Under the pieces are notes generated by a model. That model searched no databases. It saw only the letters and a list, made by a program, of their open reading frames with translations, and was not told the DNA's origin. Positions 1-10,640 of a DNA stretch of 64,000 nucleotides are shown here, in pieces. The DNA comes from Blumeriella jaapii (taxonomy: Eukaryota > Ascomycota > Leotiomycetes > Helotiales > Drepanopezizaceae): the NCBI GenBank assembly GCA_009599575.1, contig VWND01000021.1, positions 62,001 to 126,000 of the forward strand, read 5' to 3'. A program made the position numbers and the translations under genes. Each line of letters begins with the position of its first letter. The first letter of the stretch is position 1.

Positions 1-36
1 TAGCGCAGTTTTACTGCCCCTTCCAGACGTTAAACA
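1..36. other. Non-RLG1 flank of truncated copy 1
   Basis: This stretch does not match RLG1, although RLG1 RNaseH/RT-end sequence begins right after the adjoining ATT repeat. It is less AT-rich than its surroundings and contains runs such as ctgccccttccag. It could be the edge of another element or host DNA. It is too short to identify. Confidence 0.5.
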
Positions 37-63
37 ATATTATTATTATTATTATTATTATTA
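36..63. repeat. (ATT)n microsatellite at a breakpoint
   Basis: About eight to nine ATT units lie exactly where homology to the other RLG1 copies starts. The other copies read through this point as coding sequence (the TNSAGR segment) without any repeat. Confidence 0.85.
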
Positions 64-2476
64 ACAGCGCTGGCCGCTATTTTTAACGAAAAAAAATTGA
101 AAAAATTTACAAATAAAAAAAATATAAAAATATTACCGAAGCCAAAGCTTTTATTAGCATTATGATTTACTATCGCAATTAAATTAAAAACTTTTTTTAA
201 AAAGCTGTATTTATTTATGCTACGATAAAAAAAAAATCGATTTCGTTTGGAAAAAAAAGCAAAGCAAAATTATAAAAATTTTTAAAAACGATTTTTTATC
301 GGCTCTATTATTTGTGCGAATCGATTATAGCCCAAACGTAAAAAAAATCATTTTGATTATCGACGTTAATATTTTCGATTAGAAAATTGTATTATAATAA
401 ATCGACGAAAACAAAAAACGGCATTTTTTACGATTCGAAAGCGGCTTATAGTTTTTCGCGAAAGCACGCTACGATGCTATTAAACGAAAATATCGAAGCG
501 TTTTTAAAATAATAAAAAAAATAAAAAGCGAATTATACGGCGTATATTTTATTTTAAAAACGAACGCAAAAGTTTTTGTCGACCAACTGAATAAAAAAGC
601 TAATAATTTATTAAAAGCGCTCGTTATTAATTAAATAATTTAAATACGATTTATAAACTTCGAAGTTAAGCATATCAAGAAAACAATTAATACAACGGCA
701 GACGGCCTTTCTAAACGAAAACGTTTTTATCCGTTTGACTTCGCTAAATAAAACGAATAAAATATCGACGAATAAATTATTAACGAAATCGGCTATTTCG
801 CTATTTGCGCTTTAGATTTCATAAAGCCGAAATTATTCGCGTTTCTATTTCGGCTGGCATCGCGAATAAAAAATATTAATTTTCGGGCCGAAAAAGTATT
901 CGCGTTATTATTTCGGCTAACACCGCGAATAAATTTAATCGAAAACGATCGGAATAAACCGATTAACGATAAAAATAAACTTTTAATCGACAATTACAAA
1001 ACCGAAGACTTTTATTTAATCGTATATTATTTAATTATTTTGTTTAAATTATTTTCGTATTAAATTATTAATTTAAATTATTTAAAAACCAAGCTTTCGA
1101 TTATATTTTAGCCGATAGAAAATTATACAAAATAAAAGATAATATATATTAAAAACGCTTAGTATTAAATAACAAAGCCGATAAGTTTTAAATTATAAAA
1201 AAAGCCTACGAAAAAGTGTTTTATAAAAAAGCTAAAATTATTTATCACCGAATTAAAAACGACTTTTAATAAAAAAAATACTTCGAAAATTGCAAAGCTT
1301 TCGTTGAGAATTGCATTTTTTGCTAAAAACGAAAGCCTGGCCGAAAAAAAAATCTATTATATCCGACGTGGTTTTTTAAAATTTAAAAAAAAATTAATTT
1401 CGACGTTATACGCGTATTAATCACCGATCGCGGTTATATATATTTCGTATTCGCTATTAACGATTTGTTCGGATAATTTAAAAAGCGATTTTTCCGAAAC
1501 GTTATTTCCGAAGTTATAGCGACTTTTTTTTTAAAAAAACGTTGTATATCGATACGGTTTGTTTAGCAAATTAAACGTCGATAATAGATTTAAAAATAAA
1601 AGCGTTATCGAAACTTTTATAAAAAAATACGAAATCCAGCGCATTTAAATTTCAGCTTATAATTCGAAAAGCAACGGATTCGTTAAACAAAGCTATAAAA
1701 ATATTTTCGACGGCTTTTTAAAAGCTATTCGAAAAAACTATAAACGTTAATCGCGGAAATTCTCGGAAATGCTTTTTATTATGCGTATATATATATACGT
1801 TTTTATTAAAATAATTTTATTTTTTATTTAATACGGCAAAAACGTTCGATTGCTTTTGAAAACAAAATGATTTGTATAAAAGTTTTATAACGTAATTAAA
1901 ATAAAAACGAAAGCAGATTTATTAATAATAAAATTTAAACAGCTAAACTACCGCGATATAAATATAAAAAAAAAAATTTTAAAAAAGAAAAAATATAAAA
2001 AAGCGGCTAAAAAAGTTTGAAATAAAACCAAAGTTTTAAAAAAAACGCTAATTAAAAAAAAAGACTTGGTTTTAATTTACGACGTTTAGCGCGTTATTAA
2101 CAAATCGGCCGATATTAAGCTTAATTATAAATGGCTCGGATTTTACGAAGTATGCGAAACCGAGTTGGATAAAAGCTATTACAAGCTTACGAAACTCGAT
2201 AAAATAAAACTAAAAAAAACGTTCGCCGCTAACCGATTAAAACGATTTTATAACAAAATTAACAAATTTATTTTTTAAATTTTAATTTAAATAATAATTC
2301 CGATTTCAGCGATTCCGACGACGATTCCGATTAAAACGATTATATTTTTAAAAAAAAAACCTTTTGGAAAAATCTGAAAACAACCGAACGATAATTCCGC
2401 TGCTAAAAGCATAATTTAAGTCGTGATTTTATTTATGACCGAAAAGGAAAAAAGCGCATACAAAATTATTTATTAA
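63..2476 (+). pseudogene. RLG1 copy 1 pol remnant (RT end, RNaseH, integrase)
   Basis: RIP-broken C-terminal part of a Ty3/gypsy polyprotein. In order I see the RT end (NSAGR), RNaseH (VFVDQLN near 570), a linker with two 33-bp palindromic units, an HHCC integrase finger (YHR near 1240, ENCIFC near 1310), the integrase core (TDRGY near 1415; ISAYNSKSNG near 1650) and a C-terminal domain (KWLGF near 2128; FAANRLKRFY near 2222). The natural end is the shared AYKIIY-stop at 2476. In-frame TAA/TAG stops replace Gln and Trp codons throughout. The RNaseH-to-LKRFY order is diagnostic of Ty3/gypsy pol. Confidence 0.88.
835..930. repeat. 33-bp palindromic units a and b (RNaseH-IN linker)
   Basis: Two units at 835-867 and 898-930 each start ATTCGCG and end CGCGAAT and are exactly 33 bp. 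The 30 bp between them and the sequence after b are not alike, so this is not a simple tandem duplication. Read in the pol frame, both give an FxxLFRLAPRI-like peptide (degraded here). Confidence 0.85.
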
Positions 2477-2940
2477 TTGTTTTATTATTTTTGTTATTTA
2501 TTGTTTTTTTTTATTATATATTATATTATTATTTTTGTTTTGCTTTATTTATATACAATCTAATTATTTTATTTTATATATATTATATATTTTTAAAAAA
2601 AAAATTTATATTATTTAAAATATTTATTATATTTTTTTTTGTTTAATTGTATTTTTGTTTATAAAAACAAAGGTTTTGTATATGTTTAAGCCGTATATTT
2701 AATATAATTATATTGCTCGTATATTTTACGAAAACTATTTTTTATGCATTTTATTATTTGCTACTTTTTGTATTATTTATTTTTTTCGTTGTTTTAAACG
2801 AATGCTTATTTAAACAGTTATAATTTATTAAAAAAATAGCATACGGATTTCCGTAAGTTTTAAATACAAATATTTTATAATTCTCGTACTTTTTCCTAAC
2901 TATTTTTTAATAAATATAATATATTTTTTTAATTAATAAA
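2477..2940. other. AT-rich spacer between pol and ORF B (copy 1)
   Basis: About 460 bp with almost no C or G and no usable frame. The same spacer occurs in copies 2, 3 and 4. It ends in a conserved block with a short inverted repeat (acggatttccgt) shortly before ORF B. It could hold a promoter or splice signals for ORF B, but I cannot point to a specific box. Confidence 0.6.
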
Positions 2941-5900
2941 CCTATCGATATTATATCGTTTTTTAAGCAAAGCGTTGTTAAACCTAATAAACTTATTTTT
3001 AATTTATTTTAAAACGAAATTATTATAGGCAATTTTTTCGAATTTAAGCAGGCATATAATGCCGTTATTTCAAATTAATAAGCTGTTTTTGTAAAAACAT
3101 TTATAAAACAATTCGATATAATAATTAAAAACGTTAACGAATTTTTATTCGATTACGAAAGCTTCGTTAAAGCTGAATTCGTTCGCAAAAACTTTAATTA
3201 CGATAAATTTCTGTTAAATTACGATAATGTTTTAAAAGCTTTCGCCGAAGCAAAAAAGCTTTAAATAACAAAAAGAAGATAATAAACCGAGTTTTGCGCT
3301 TTTTGCCAAATCAACGAAAAAAAGATATTTAAAAATACGTTTTTAATAAGATTACCGGTATTATTTTATTTCGGCATTTCGCTTGTTTTTTCGAAATTAT
3401 TATTTTTACGAAAAAAAAAATTTAAATATTAAACGCTTATATTTTTAAAACGCAAGCTTTAAAAGCTAATAATTCAAAAGCCCGCAGATTTACAAATCTT
3501 TTTATAGCCGTTTGCAAACTGGTCGACGACGCTATACAATTATTAAAAAAAGTTTTAATCGGCTGCGAAATTTTAAATTTGATTTTTTTTTAAAATAAAA
3601 AATTAAGCGTCTTTAAATGCGGCATTTTTATACCGAAGAAAAAAAACAACGCTATTCCGATATTTTAAATTTACGACGACGAAAAAAACGAAAAAACTAA
3701 TATTATTTTCGTTTAATTCGAAAAGATATACGCGATAGCAATTAATATTTTTAAAATAATTAAAATAATTCGGCGATTTTTATTTTTAATTATCGAAAAC
3801 GAATTCGAAAACGAAATGAAAAGCGTAATAGCAAATAATCGATTATTTAAATACAAAAATTTTATTATATTTATAAAAACGATTCCGAAAAAAATAAAAA
3901 CAAAAAACGTAAAAAAGCGCGCCGATATTTTCGAAATCTTTTTTATACGGAGAAAAAAACCATTCGCGTCGCTAGCAAAAAAAACACCGCGAATAAAAAC
4001 AGCCGGAAATCGACGCCGAATTATAGTTTTTAAACCAATTAATAATAAACGCGACGATTTTACAAAATTAAATTTAAAAAACCCCGGCATTTCGAAAAAA
4101 AAAATTTAAACGATTTTGAATCAGATTTTTCGAAATTAAATACGCAAATATTAAAAACGCTTGCTGCGTTTAAAAACGTCGTATTATTATCGCTAATATT
4201 TTAGATTTTAATAAAAACCTTTAAAATTTCGATCATTATACGATTCGACCGAAAAAACTTAAAAAAAATATCGAAATTATCGCGGAAAAAATTATATAAA
4301 AAGCATAAGATTAAATTATTTTATTTAAAACTTTCGCTTTCGACGACGTTACGATTTAAAAGTTTTATTTCGATACTTTTACATAAAAACCAAACGAATT
4401 CGTTAGTTTTTTTTTTTTTTTTCGAACGAAAACTAAATTAAGCTTTTTTCGAAAAATTGCAAATATAATACGCCGAAACAAATAAAAAAGATTTTTGAAA
4501 ACGGTGATCCGTTTTTATTCGAGTTTTTTTTCGCTAAAAAACTTCGATTTTTTAATTTCGTTTTTATAAATAACGTTAACGCTAAAAAAAATAGCAAGTT
4601 TTGCTATTTTCATATACGTTGTTACGCGGCGTATTGCGATTTAATTATAAAAAAAGTCGACGTTATCGGCTTCGCTAATCGATTTGCTATTATTAAAAAT
4701 TTAAATTACGACGTGTTCGAAATTGATTTTAATAATTAATTTATATTCCGACGAAAAACTGCGAAAACTATTAAAGCGCGTGCTAAAGCTTATTTAGGCT
4801 ACGCGAATTTTAAAATAAATTTTAAAACTTTTAGCGCGATTATAAAATTCGATTAAAATAAAAAAAAATAAAAGCAACGAATATTTTTAAAAGCCGACTT
4901 TTTTAATTTTTCGATCGAAAATATATTTTAAAATTTATTTAAATTAAGCTGCGAATTCGTTAATTACGTAAAGTTTTATAACGAAAAAAACAAGCTACTG
5001 CTGTATTTTATAAAAAAAAAAATAGTTATATATAAGTATTATTTCCGATTAATTAAAATCCAAAAAGCGCTTATAGCTTTTTTCGCTAATATATTTTATA
5101 GTTTTATTTAATAAGCTTTTAAAATACATTCCGGCTTTTACTTCGCTGCTTTAATTACCCGGAATTTTAAAAACTGCTGCTTTGTGGTTTATTTTAACGT
5201 TCCGATCGCTTTAGGCCTCGCTGGTTCCGACCGTATTACAATTATAAAATTCGATATCGCCGATTTTTAAAAAAAAAAAAATCGAAAATTTTACCGACGT
5301 TATTTTCGACTATCACGTTTTGTTTGTATTCGCATATAATTCGAAAATAATCGAAATTTATTTGCAATTATATTACGACGCCAAATTAATTAAAACCATT
5401 TAAAAAAGCCTAGCTTTTTCGTATTTCAGCGCGTTTAAAACAATAGCCTTAGCTATTTTATCGAACTACGAAACCGAAAGCTACGAAATAAAAAATAAAA
5501 TAATTTCTATCAGCTTTTCGATTAAGCAAAAGGTTTTCGTTAGATTTAAAATCCAAAAAACCGACGGCGCGATACTAATTTATTCGAATAATTATACGGC
5601 GCAAAAATACAAAAATTATTTCGAAAACGACGCTTCGATAAACAATCTAATATTATTTATTTTGCGACGAAAGCAATTATAACATTTTCGGTAGTTTCGA
5701 TTGCAAACGATTATTTCCGAATTATTCCGTAAAATAATCTTTTTTATAAGCTTCGGAGTTTTTTCAAAAGCATTCGTCGATAAATAATCGTAATTCGATT
5801 TATTAGTTTTACGCGAAGCAAAAGCGTTAATCGATTTTAATTACGACGAATTAATCGATTATTTCTACGATTTTAATATAAAACTTTTTAGCGCTTTTTG

Positions 5901-6315
5901 TAAAGCGTAAAATCACGTTTAAAAGCTGAAATTTATTATTTACGGAAAAAAGTCGTAGAAAATATTCGTCGCGGCGATATTTAATAATATTATCGACGAA
6001 AAAATTATTAAAACGTTCGTAAATTAAAACGATATTTCGATTGATATTTTATCGAATTATTTTTTAAAAAAGCAAAATAAATAAAATGATTTTAACGATA
6101 AGCGAAACGCTATTTTTCCGCAGAAGCTAATAATAAAAAAGCTAAAAACGGGTTAGAAAACTGAAAAAATATAAAATTAAAAAGTTCGGTTTATAATTAA
6201 TTAGTTTTTAGATTATATAAAATAAACTAAATTGCATTTACTAAAATTATATTTTTTTTTGGTCGTAATTAAAAACGATTACGTATATTATTTGAAACAG
6301 AATATAAAACGGTGA
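2941..6315 (+). pseudogene. ORF B of RLG1 copy 1 (unknown protein, RIP-broken)
   Basis: Extra frame downstream of integrase, about 1,100 codons, in pol sense. I do not recognise the family. Visible landmarks are an N-terminal INKPIDIISFFK block, a CAFC pair near 3296, the 33-bp palindromic unit (FASLAKKTPRI, 3962-3994), a Cys-rich FCYFHIRCYAAYCDL segment near 4605, a DYETESYEIKN block near 5465 and a basic C-terminus (KKLKTG near 6140). The last codons read into the 3' LTR and stop at TGA 6313-6315; a T-run length change near 6255 shifts the frame here, while copy 3 reads through cleanly. It has no RT, integrase or tyrosine-recombinase signature that I can see. The long antisense frame at 3713-4090 is a shadow. 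Confidence 0.65.
3962..3994. repeat. 33-bp palindromic unit in ORF B (copy 1)
   Basis: Starts ATTCGCG, ends CGCGAAT, exactly 33 bp. It encodes FASLAKKTPRI in ORF B, the same frame as the pol-linker units. Confidence 0.85.
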
Positions 6316-6569
6316 TATTTTGTATTAATAGGAATTAATAGTTTTAATTATAATCGAAATATAAACCTTTCCGAGACCTTTTGCCATTAACTATTTTTAA
6401 CAGATATAAAAGCAAAGTATTTTTTTAAATAGTATTATAAGCACGCAATTCAATTTATATTTTCATTTTTTTTTTTTTTCTTTTTTTCAGTTTATTCTAG
6501 AGATTCCCTAGACTATTTTACCCACCGACATATGGCCGTATCAGTCTGGTTTTCCTACCTACTTTTACA
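6303..6569 (+). repeat. RLG1 3' LTR (copy 1)
   Basis: 267 bp, starting TATAAAACGG (TG lost by RIP) and ending CTTTTACA. The family ends are TGTAAAA...TTTTACA, a 7-bp terminal inverted repeat. It holds a TATA box (tataaaagcaaag near 6406) that gives the LTR its polarity. It follows ORF B directly and contains ORF B's stop codon. Confidence 0.92.
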
Positions 6570-6570
6570 A

Positions 6571-6838
6571 TATAAAAAAATAGATAGAAAAACCAAATTA
6601 ATACGGCTATATATCGGTAAGTAAAATAATTTAGGAAATCCTTAAAAAAAACCGACGAAAAAAAAAAAAAAAAAAAAAAAGTATAAATCGGACTGCGTGC
6701 TTATAATACTATCTAAAGGAATGCTTTGCTCTTATACCTATTGAAAGTAATCAGTGGCAGGGGGTTTCGGAAGGGTCCATGCCTCGACCATAGCTAAAAC
6801 TACCAAATCCCATCAATACAAAGTATCACCGTTTTATA
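6571..6838 (-). repeat. RLG1 LTR, inverted, tail to tail with copy 1's LTR
   Basis: 268 bp in the opposite orientation to the preceding LTR and one base away from it. Its outer end (TTTTATA) abuts ORF B of copy X at 6839, so it inserted into X. It is either a solo LTR or the 5' LTR of a minus-strand element whose body lies left of copy 1. Its outer half (6720-6830, with ggcagggggtttcggaaggg) is nearly free of RIP. Confidence 0.88.
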
Positions 6839-7026
6839 TTATAAAAGAAATTAATATAATCGACTTCGCTGATCGATTCGCTGTTATTAAAAATTCGAAT
6901 TACGACGTATTCGAAATTAATTTTAATAATCAATTTATATTTCGACGGAAAACTGCGAAAATTATTAAAACACGTGTTAAAGCTTATTTAAGCTACGCGA
7001 ATTTCAAAGAAAATTTTGAAACTTTT
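6839..7026 (+). pseudogene. ORF B fragment of RLG1 copy X (part 1)
   Basis: Matches copy 1 at about 4645-4832 and encodes the FADRFAVIKNSNYDVFEI part of ORF B, with FNNQFIFRRKTAK following. The frame is open here. It is cut at 7026 by copia E and resumes at 13446 in the same frame (FETF joined to NAIIKINQNK). Confidence 0.85.
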
Positions 7027-7223
7027 TGTTGGTATCACAGATGGTGATACAGGTAAACGACTAGTCGTAGTAAATCGGGTTGAAACTGTATACATTCTAC
7101 TAGGTCTAGCTGGTGTAAAAATATAAGGTAGATATGCGAGCGCTAACGGGCGCTAGCGCTGCGCATCTACAACTGTGATCCCGCATCACCTGATCTCACG
7201 TGACCTTTATGGGTATTCCCACA
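7027..7223 (-). repeat. Element E 3' LTR
   Basis: 197 bp, TGTTGG...TTCCCACA on the plus strand (TGTGGG...CCAACA in element sense). It is mildly mutated and differs from the 5' LTR at about 25 sites, all transitions. It contains a CACGTG palindrome (7197-7202) and a long GC-rich inverted repeat (agcgct...agcgct, 7139-7160). A T12 run at 7231-7242, read on the minus strand, is the likely polypurine tract. Confidence 0.93.
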
Positions 7224-7328
7224 CTGGCAGTTTTTTTTTTTTCAGTAAAATACGTTTTTTGGCTTGCAACGTATTTAAACGCAATTGCAAATTAGCCTTT
7301 TAAATTAGCCTTTTTTTTTCTATCTACC

Positions 7329-7742
7329 TGTAAGGATTGAAAGGCAGGGAAACACTAGTTCAGACAATAGAGCTCAGATAAGGTTGGGTTGATAGTCAGA
7401 CTGATTTCTACCTTCTACATCTCTAATAGAAGGCGTGTATAAGTACAAAAGGAGGGGTGGAGCCTTCGAAAAGAGTATTTCCCAGGAAACCAGGCGAACC
7501 CCATTTAGTATGCTTTTCCAGCCCCCATCCCGACCTTTTCTCAATCCTTCTCAATATAACCTTAATAACTGGTTTCTTAACAATCACTCTCATAAAGTGT
7601 TTTACCTAAATGTCATTTCCAGCCTTTACAATACTATCCGGCCCCTACGGCCTATCCGCAGAAAATATTATTCGAAGATTGGTAGGAGGCAGAGGGTCTT
7701 GGCGGATCACCTGACTTATACACGTGATGTTGGTTCCTGACA
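7329..7742. repeat. Solo LTR S, nearly unmutated
   Basis: 414 bp from TGTAAGG to CCTGACA, flanked by the exact 5-bp duplication CTACC (7324-7328, 7743-7747). The base composition is ordinary with no sign of RIP, in sharp contrast to the surroundings. It has no internal coding region, so it is a solo LTR left by LTR-LTR recombination of an element that entered E after RIP. It contains CACGTG at 7721-7726 and a TATA-like gtataagtac near 7436. The 101-codon open frame inside it is chance. Confidence 0.88.
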
Positions 7743-7747
7743 CTACC

Positions 7748-8960
7748 TAATTTTTTATTTTAATCGTCAGCTTGTTTTCCTCGATAAACGTCGTAAACGC
7801 TCTGTTTGAAACTGCTTTCGTTATAACGTTCGCCAAGTTATTTTTGCCGTTAATCCAGCGAATTTCTGCTATTTCTCGCTTTTCGTATAACTGGCGCAAC
7901 GTTATAATATCGATTATAAGCTTTTTTTTTTAATATCGTTCCAAGTTTTATTAAGCATTCGTATAATAAATAAAAGTTTATGTAAACGATTAATAAAATT
8001 TTTAATAAACTGAGCTGTTGAATAATTTGTTTTAAAATAATCGCAATCGCAATTGCTAAATCGGCTCCGGCTATTATTTCTAAAATTTCGTTAGCTAATA
8101 CGCTTTTTATAATACGTCGGCTTTTAATAAAGCTGAAATATATAACGTTGCCTTGTATAAAAAAGTCGTCGTTTTCGAATAAAATATTTTTATTGCTAAT
8201 AGCGATAACGTAATTAATTTAGCTATTTAAATCTTCGTTGTTAATAAACGAGCCGTTTATAAAAACGTATAATTATATGCGATTTAAATCGAAAAATATA
8301 TAAGTTAATTTTCGGTTCTGATTATTTATTATTTATTTTATTCGTTTATTTAATTCGATAACTTTTTTTTGGTTTGAATTTTTGAATTGCGCAGTTGTAA
8401 ACAACGCGAATATAGCTTTTAATTAGCAAATTAACGCAATATATACTTTTAAAGCTTTTTGGCTAGCGTATTTTTGCATTTAAGTATCTGGGTTATTTAA
8501 AACAAGCTTTAGATTTTTACTTTGATTTTTTTATATAAAAATTATATAATCGCTTTTTAAAATCAGAACGCATCCGTTAAAAGCTAAATTATGCGAAATT
8601 ATAAGCTTATTTATTGGTTTTGCCGTTAATTTGGCTTTTTCCAATTCAGTTTTTTTTTTTTGTAATAAAACGTTCGTTATTAAAAAAATATATATCGTTT
8701 GTTTGCATTTTAATTAGCCTAAAAGCGTTTTTTTCTAATAATAATCAGCAGGCAGAAATCGTAAATTAACGTAACGGCGAACAGTTTTTTTTATAATAAA
8801 TATAATATATTATTTATCAAAATATTTTTGCTTTTGGAATTTTATACAACGCTTTTTTAATTCGTATAATCGTGCTTTCGGAGTATAAATGGGCCATTTT
8901 TTTTGATAGTTTTGCTAAGATTAGCCGGTTTAGCGATTGCTTATTTTGTATATAAACCTA
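7748..8960 (-). pseudogene. Element E RT C-terminus and RNaseH
   Basis: Minus-strand copia pol end. Near 7745-8000 I read EKREIAEIRWINGKNNLANV followed by TKAVSN, the typical copia RNaseH C-terminus. SQINYVIAISNKN and RRIIKSVLANEI lie near 8090-8230. The RT-RNaseH connection (LKLVLNNPDTQMQKYASQKA, stops read as Gln) lies near 8430-8520. RIP stops are frequent. Upstream RT up to about 10300 is too degraded to place each motif. Confidence 0.85.
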
Positions 8961-10640
8961 AATAATATTTCGCAAATACAAATGTATTTCTCGTTGCAAC
9001 AGCGAAAAAGCTAGGGTAATAATTAATCTTTGGCTCGAACGCTAAATTGTAAATAATTGCGTTAATATAACTTTCTTATTTTAATCCAGGAAAACTTGTA
9101 TTATAAGCTTTGATTTTTCGAACGGAATAAAAGTTTTTTTCGCTTTTATTTTATTTATTAAACGTAATCCGAAAACTCGCACGCTATTATATTAAACTGA
9201 ATCGTATTATATAAATTCGAATACTTTTATAGCTAATAAACTTTCGATTTCACGACGTTGAGAATTTTTAAACGCTTCGCTTTTCGTTGTAATTATTTTA
9301 AAAAAGCGCGCAATCTGGCTAAAAGCTTTCGGTTTGACTTTTTTTTATGCGTTAGAAACGTAGTAAGCTTTTCGCAAAAAATCTTAATAATCAGCTGCTT
9401 AAAATATATATCGTCGTATTTGCGTAAAGCTTTTTTTGTTCGGCTTATACGACGTGGTTCTGCTGGTTCGCTGTTTAAAAAATTTGAAATTTTTTTTTGA
9501 TTTTATACGCTCGGAAAAAGGTTTTGAAATTTTTTTTTATTAAATTCCGATTCGTCGTTTTTCGAAGATTTTTGATTATATAGCTTTACAACCGTTATTT
9601 TTAATTAAATTGTTTTTTTTTTTTATTTAAACGGTATACGTTTATTTTTTAATTGCGAAAAAAAAATATAAAAGCCTTTTTATTAAGCTTTTTCGTTGCT
9701 TATTTTTTCGCATTATATACGAATTTGCGATTGAAAAGGCAGGTTTAGCGTTTCGAATATGTTCGGGCTATTGCGCGTATAAAATGCATTTTGCATTTGG
9801 CGAATTGCTTATAATCGGCGGATCTCCGCTATTTTTTTACGTACAGCTTTTTTTCGTTTTGTAATATTTGCAAATAAAAAGTTATTTTCGTAAATGCGAA
9901 AATAAGCGCCGAATACAAATAAAATTAAAATAAAACCTGCTAAACCGGCCGTATCGTTAATAATTTTCAGAGCCATTTGCAAGCGTTATTTTTTAAAAAT
10001 ATCGGTTTTTTTAAGTTTAGCTATAATAATCTTATAAACACGTCGCAACGTATAATAATAGCGCTCAATTTTTCTTATATATTATTATATATTTCGGTAA
10101 GCATATGCTTAATAATAATTAATATTGCTTTTGCCGGCCGTTTTTTTAAACTTTTTTACGTTAAAATTAATATTTGGATTATATATAATAATATCGGAAG
10201 GTTTTAAATACGTATTTATTTAGCATTTTCGTAATTAATTAAAGTTTTTTAAATGCGATTATATCCTTAAAAAAAACGCTGCCGAATTAAACGAAATTGC
10301 AAAATCGATAATATATAATACTAAGCTTTTATTAAAATATATTATATTAATAATAATAAAATAATTGAATTTTTAATCGTTTTTCAAAATAAATTTATAT
10401 TTGCTAAAGCTTGCGCCGTGCATTTAATACTAATAACAAAACTTTTCAATTATTTTCAAAGCTTTTAAAAACACGTTTTCGTAGCCGAATAAATTAAGCA
10501 TTTTTGCAAAGCGCGCCGCGGAAAAATATCCGAATCGGCGATGTATTTAACGTAATTCTATAATTGTCAAATAAGCTAAAATAACCTTTTTCGTATGCAA
10601 TATTAAAAACGGATAGCTTTATTTGCGAATAACTGATATT
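8961..10640 (-). pseudogene. Element E RT N-terminus and integrase
   Basis: Near 10529-10546 the minus strand reads IHRRFG, the GAG_pre-integrase signature of copia elements. It is followed by FCYQY (zinc finger, with RIP stops at the Gln codons) near 10420 and INIIYF near 10345, where the first catalytic Asp has become Asn as RIP would produce. The plus-strand frames at 9258-9500 and 9977-10207 are shadows. Confidence 0.75.

Larger units (their letters stand above)
63..6569 (+). mobile_element. RLG1 copy 1, 5'-truncated Ty3/gypsy element
   Basis: This is the 3' part of an 11.3-kb RLG1 element: RNaseH, integrase, AT-rich spacer, ORF B and 3' LTR. It aligns along its whole length with copies 2, 3 and 4. 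LTR, leader, gag, PR and most of RT are missing, because the left end falls in an ATT repeat followed by unrelated DNA. It is heavily RIP-mutated and inactive. Confidence 0.9.

Noticed and set aside
835..930. Paired palindromes as a CRISPR-like array
   Set aside because: Only two adjacent units, inside a coding linker and with no varied spacers; CRISPR is not expected in a fungus.
3713..4090. Recurrent long antisense frame over ORF B (also 19704-20081 +, 37386-37580 -, 61423-61800 -)
   Set aside because: It lies opposite ORF B in every copy. RIP makes TAA/TAG in the sense frame at Gln/Trp codons but rarely on this antisense frame, so it stays open by bias. It is rich in Phe/Ile and shows no family match.
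6754..7047. 97-codon open frame presented as one gene
   Set aside because: It is a chimera: LTR end, ORF B fragment of copy X and the start of E's LTR read through by chance.
7435..7740. 101-codon plus-strand frame
   Set aside because: It lies entirely inside solo LTR S with clean target duplicates; no reason to think it is translated.
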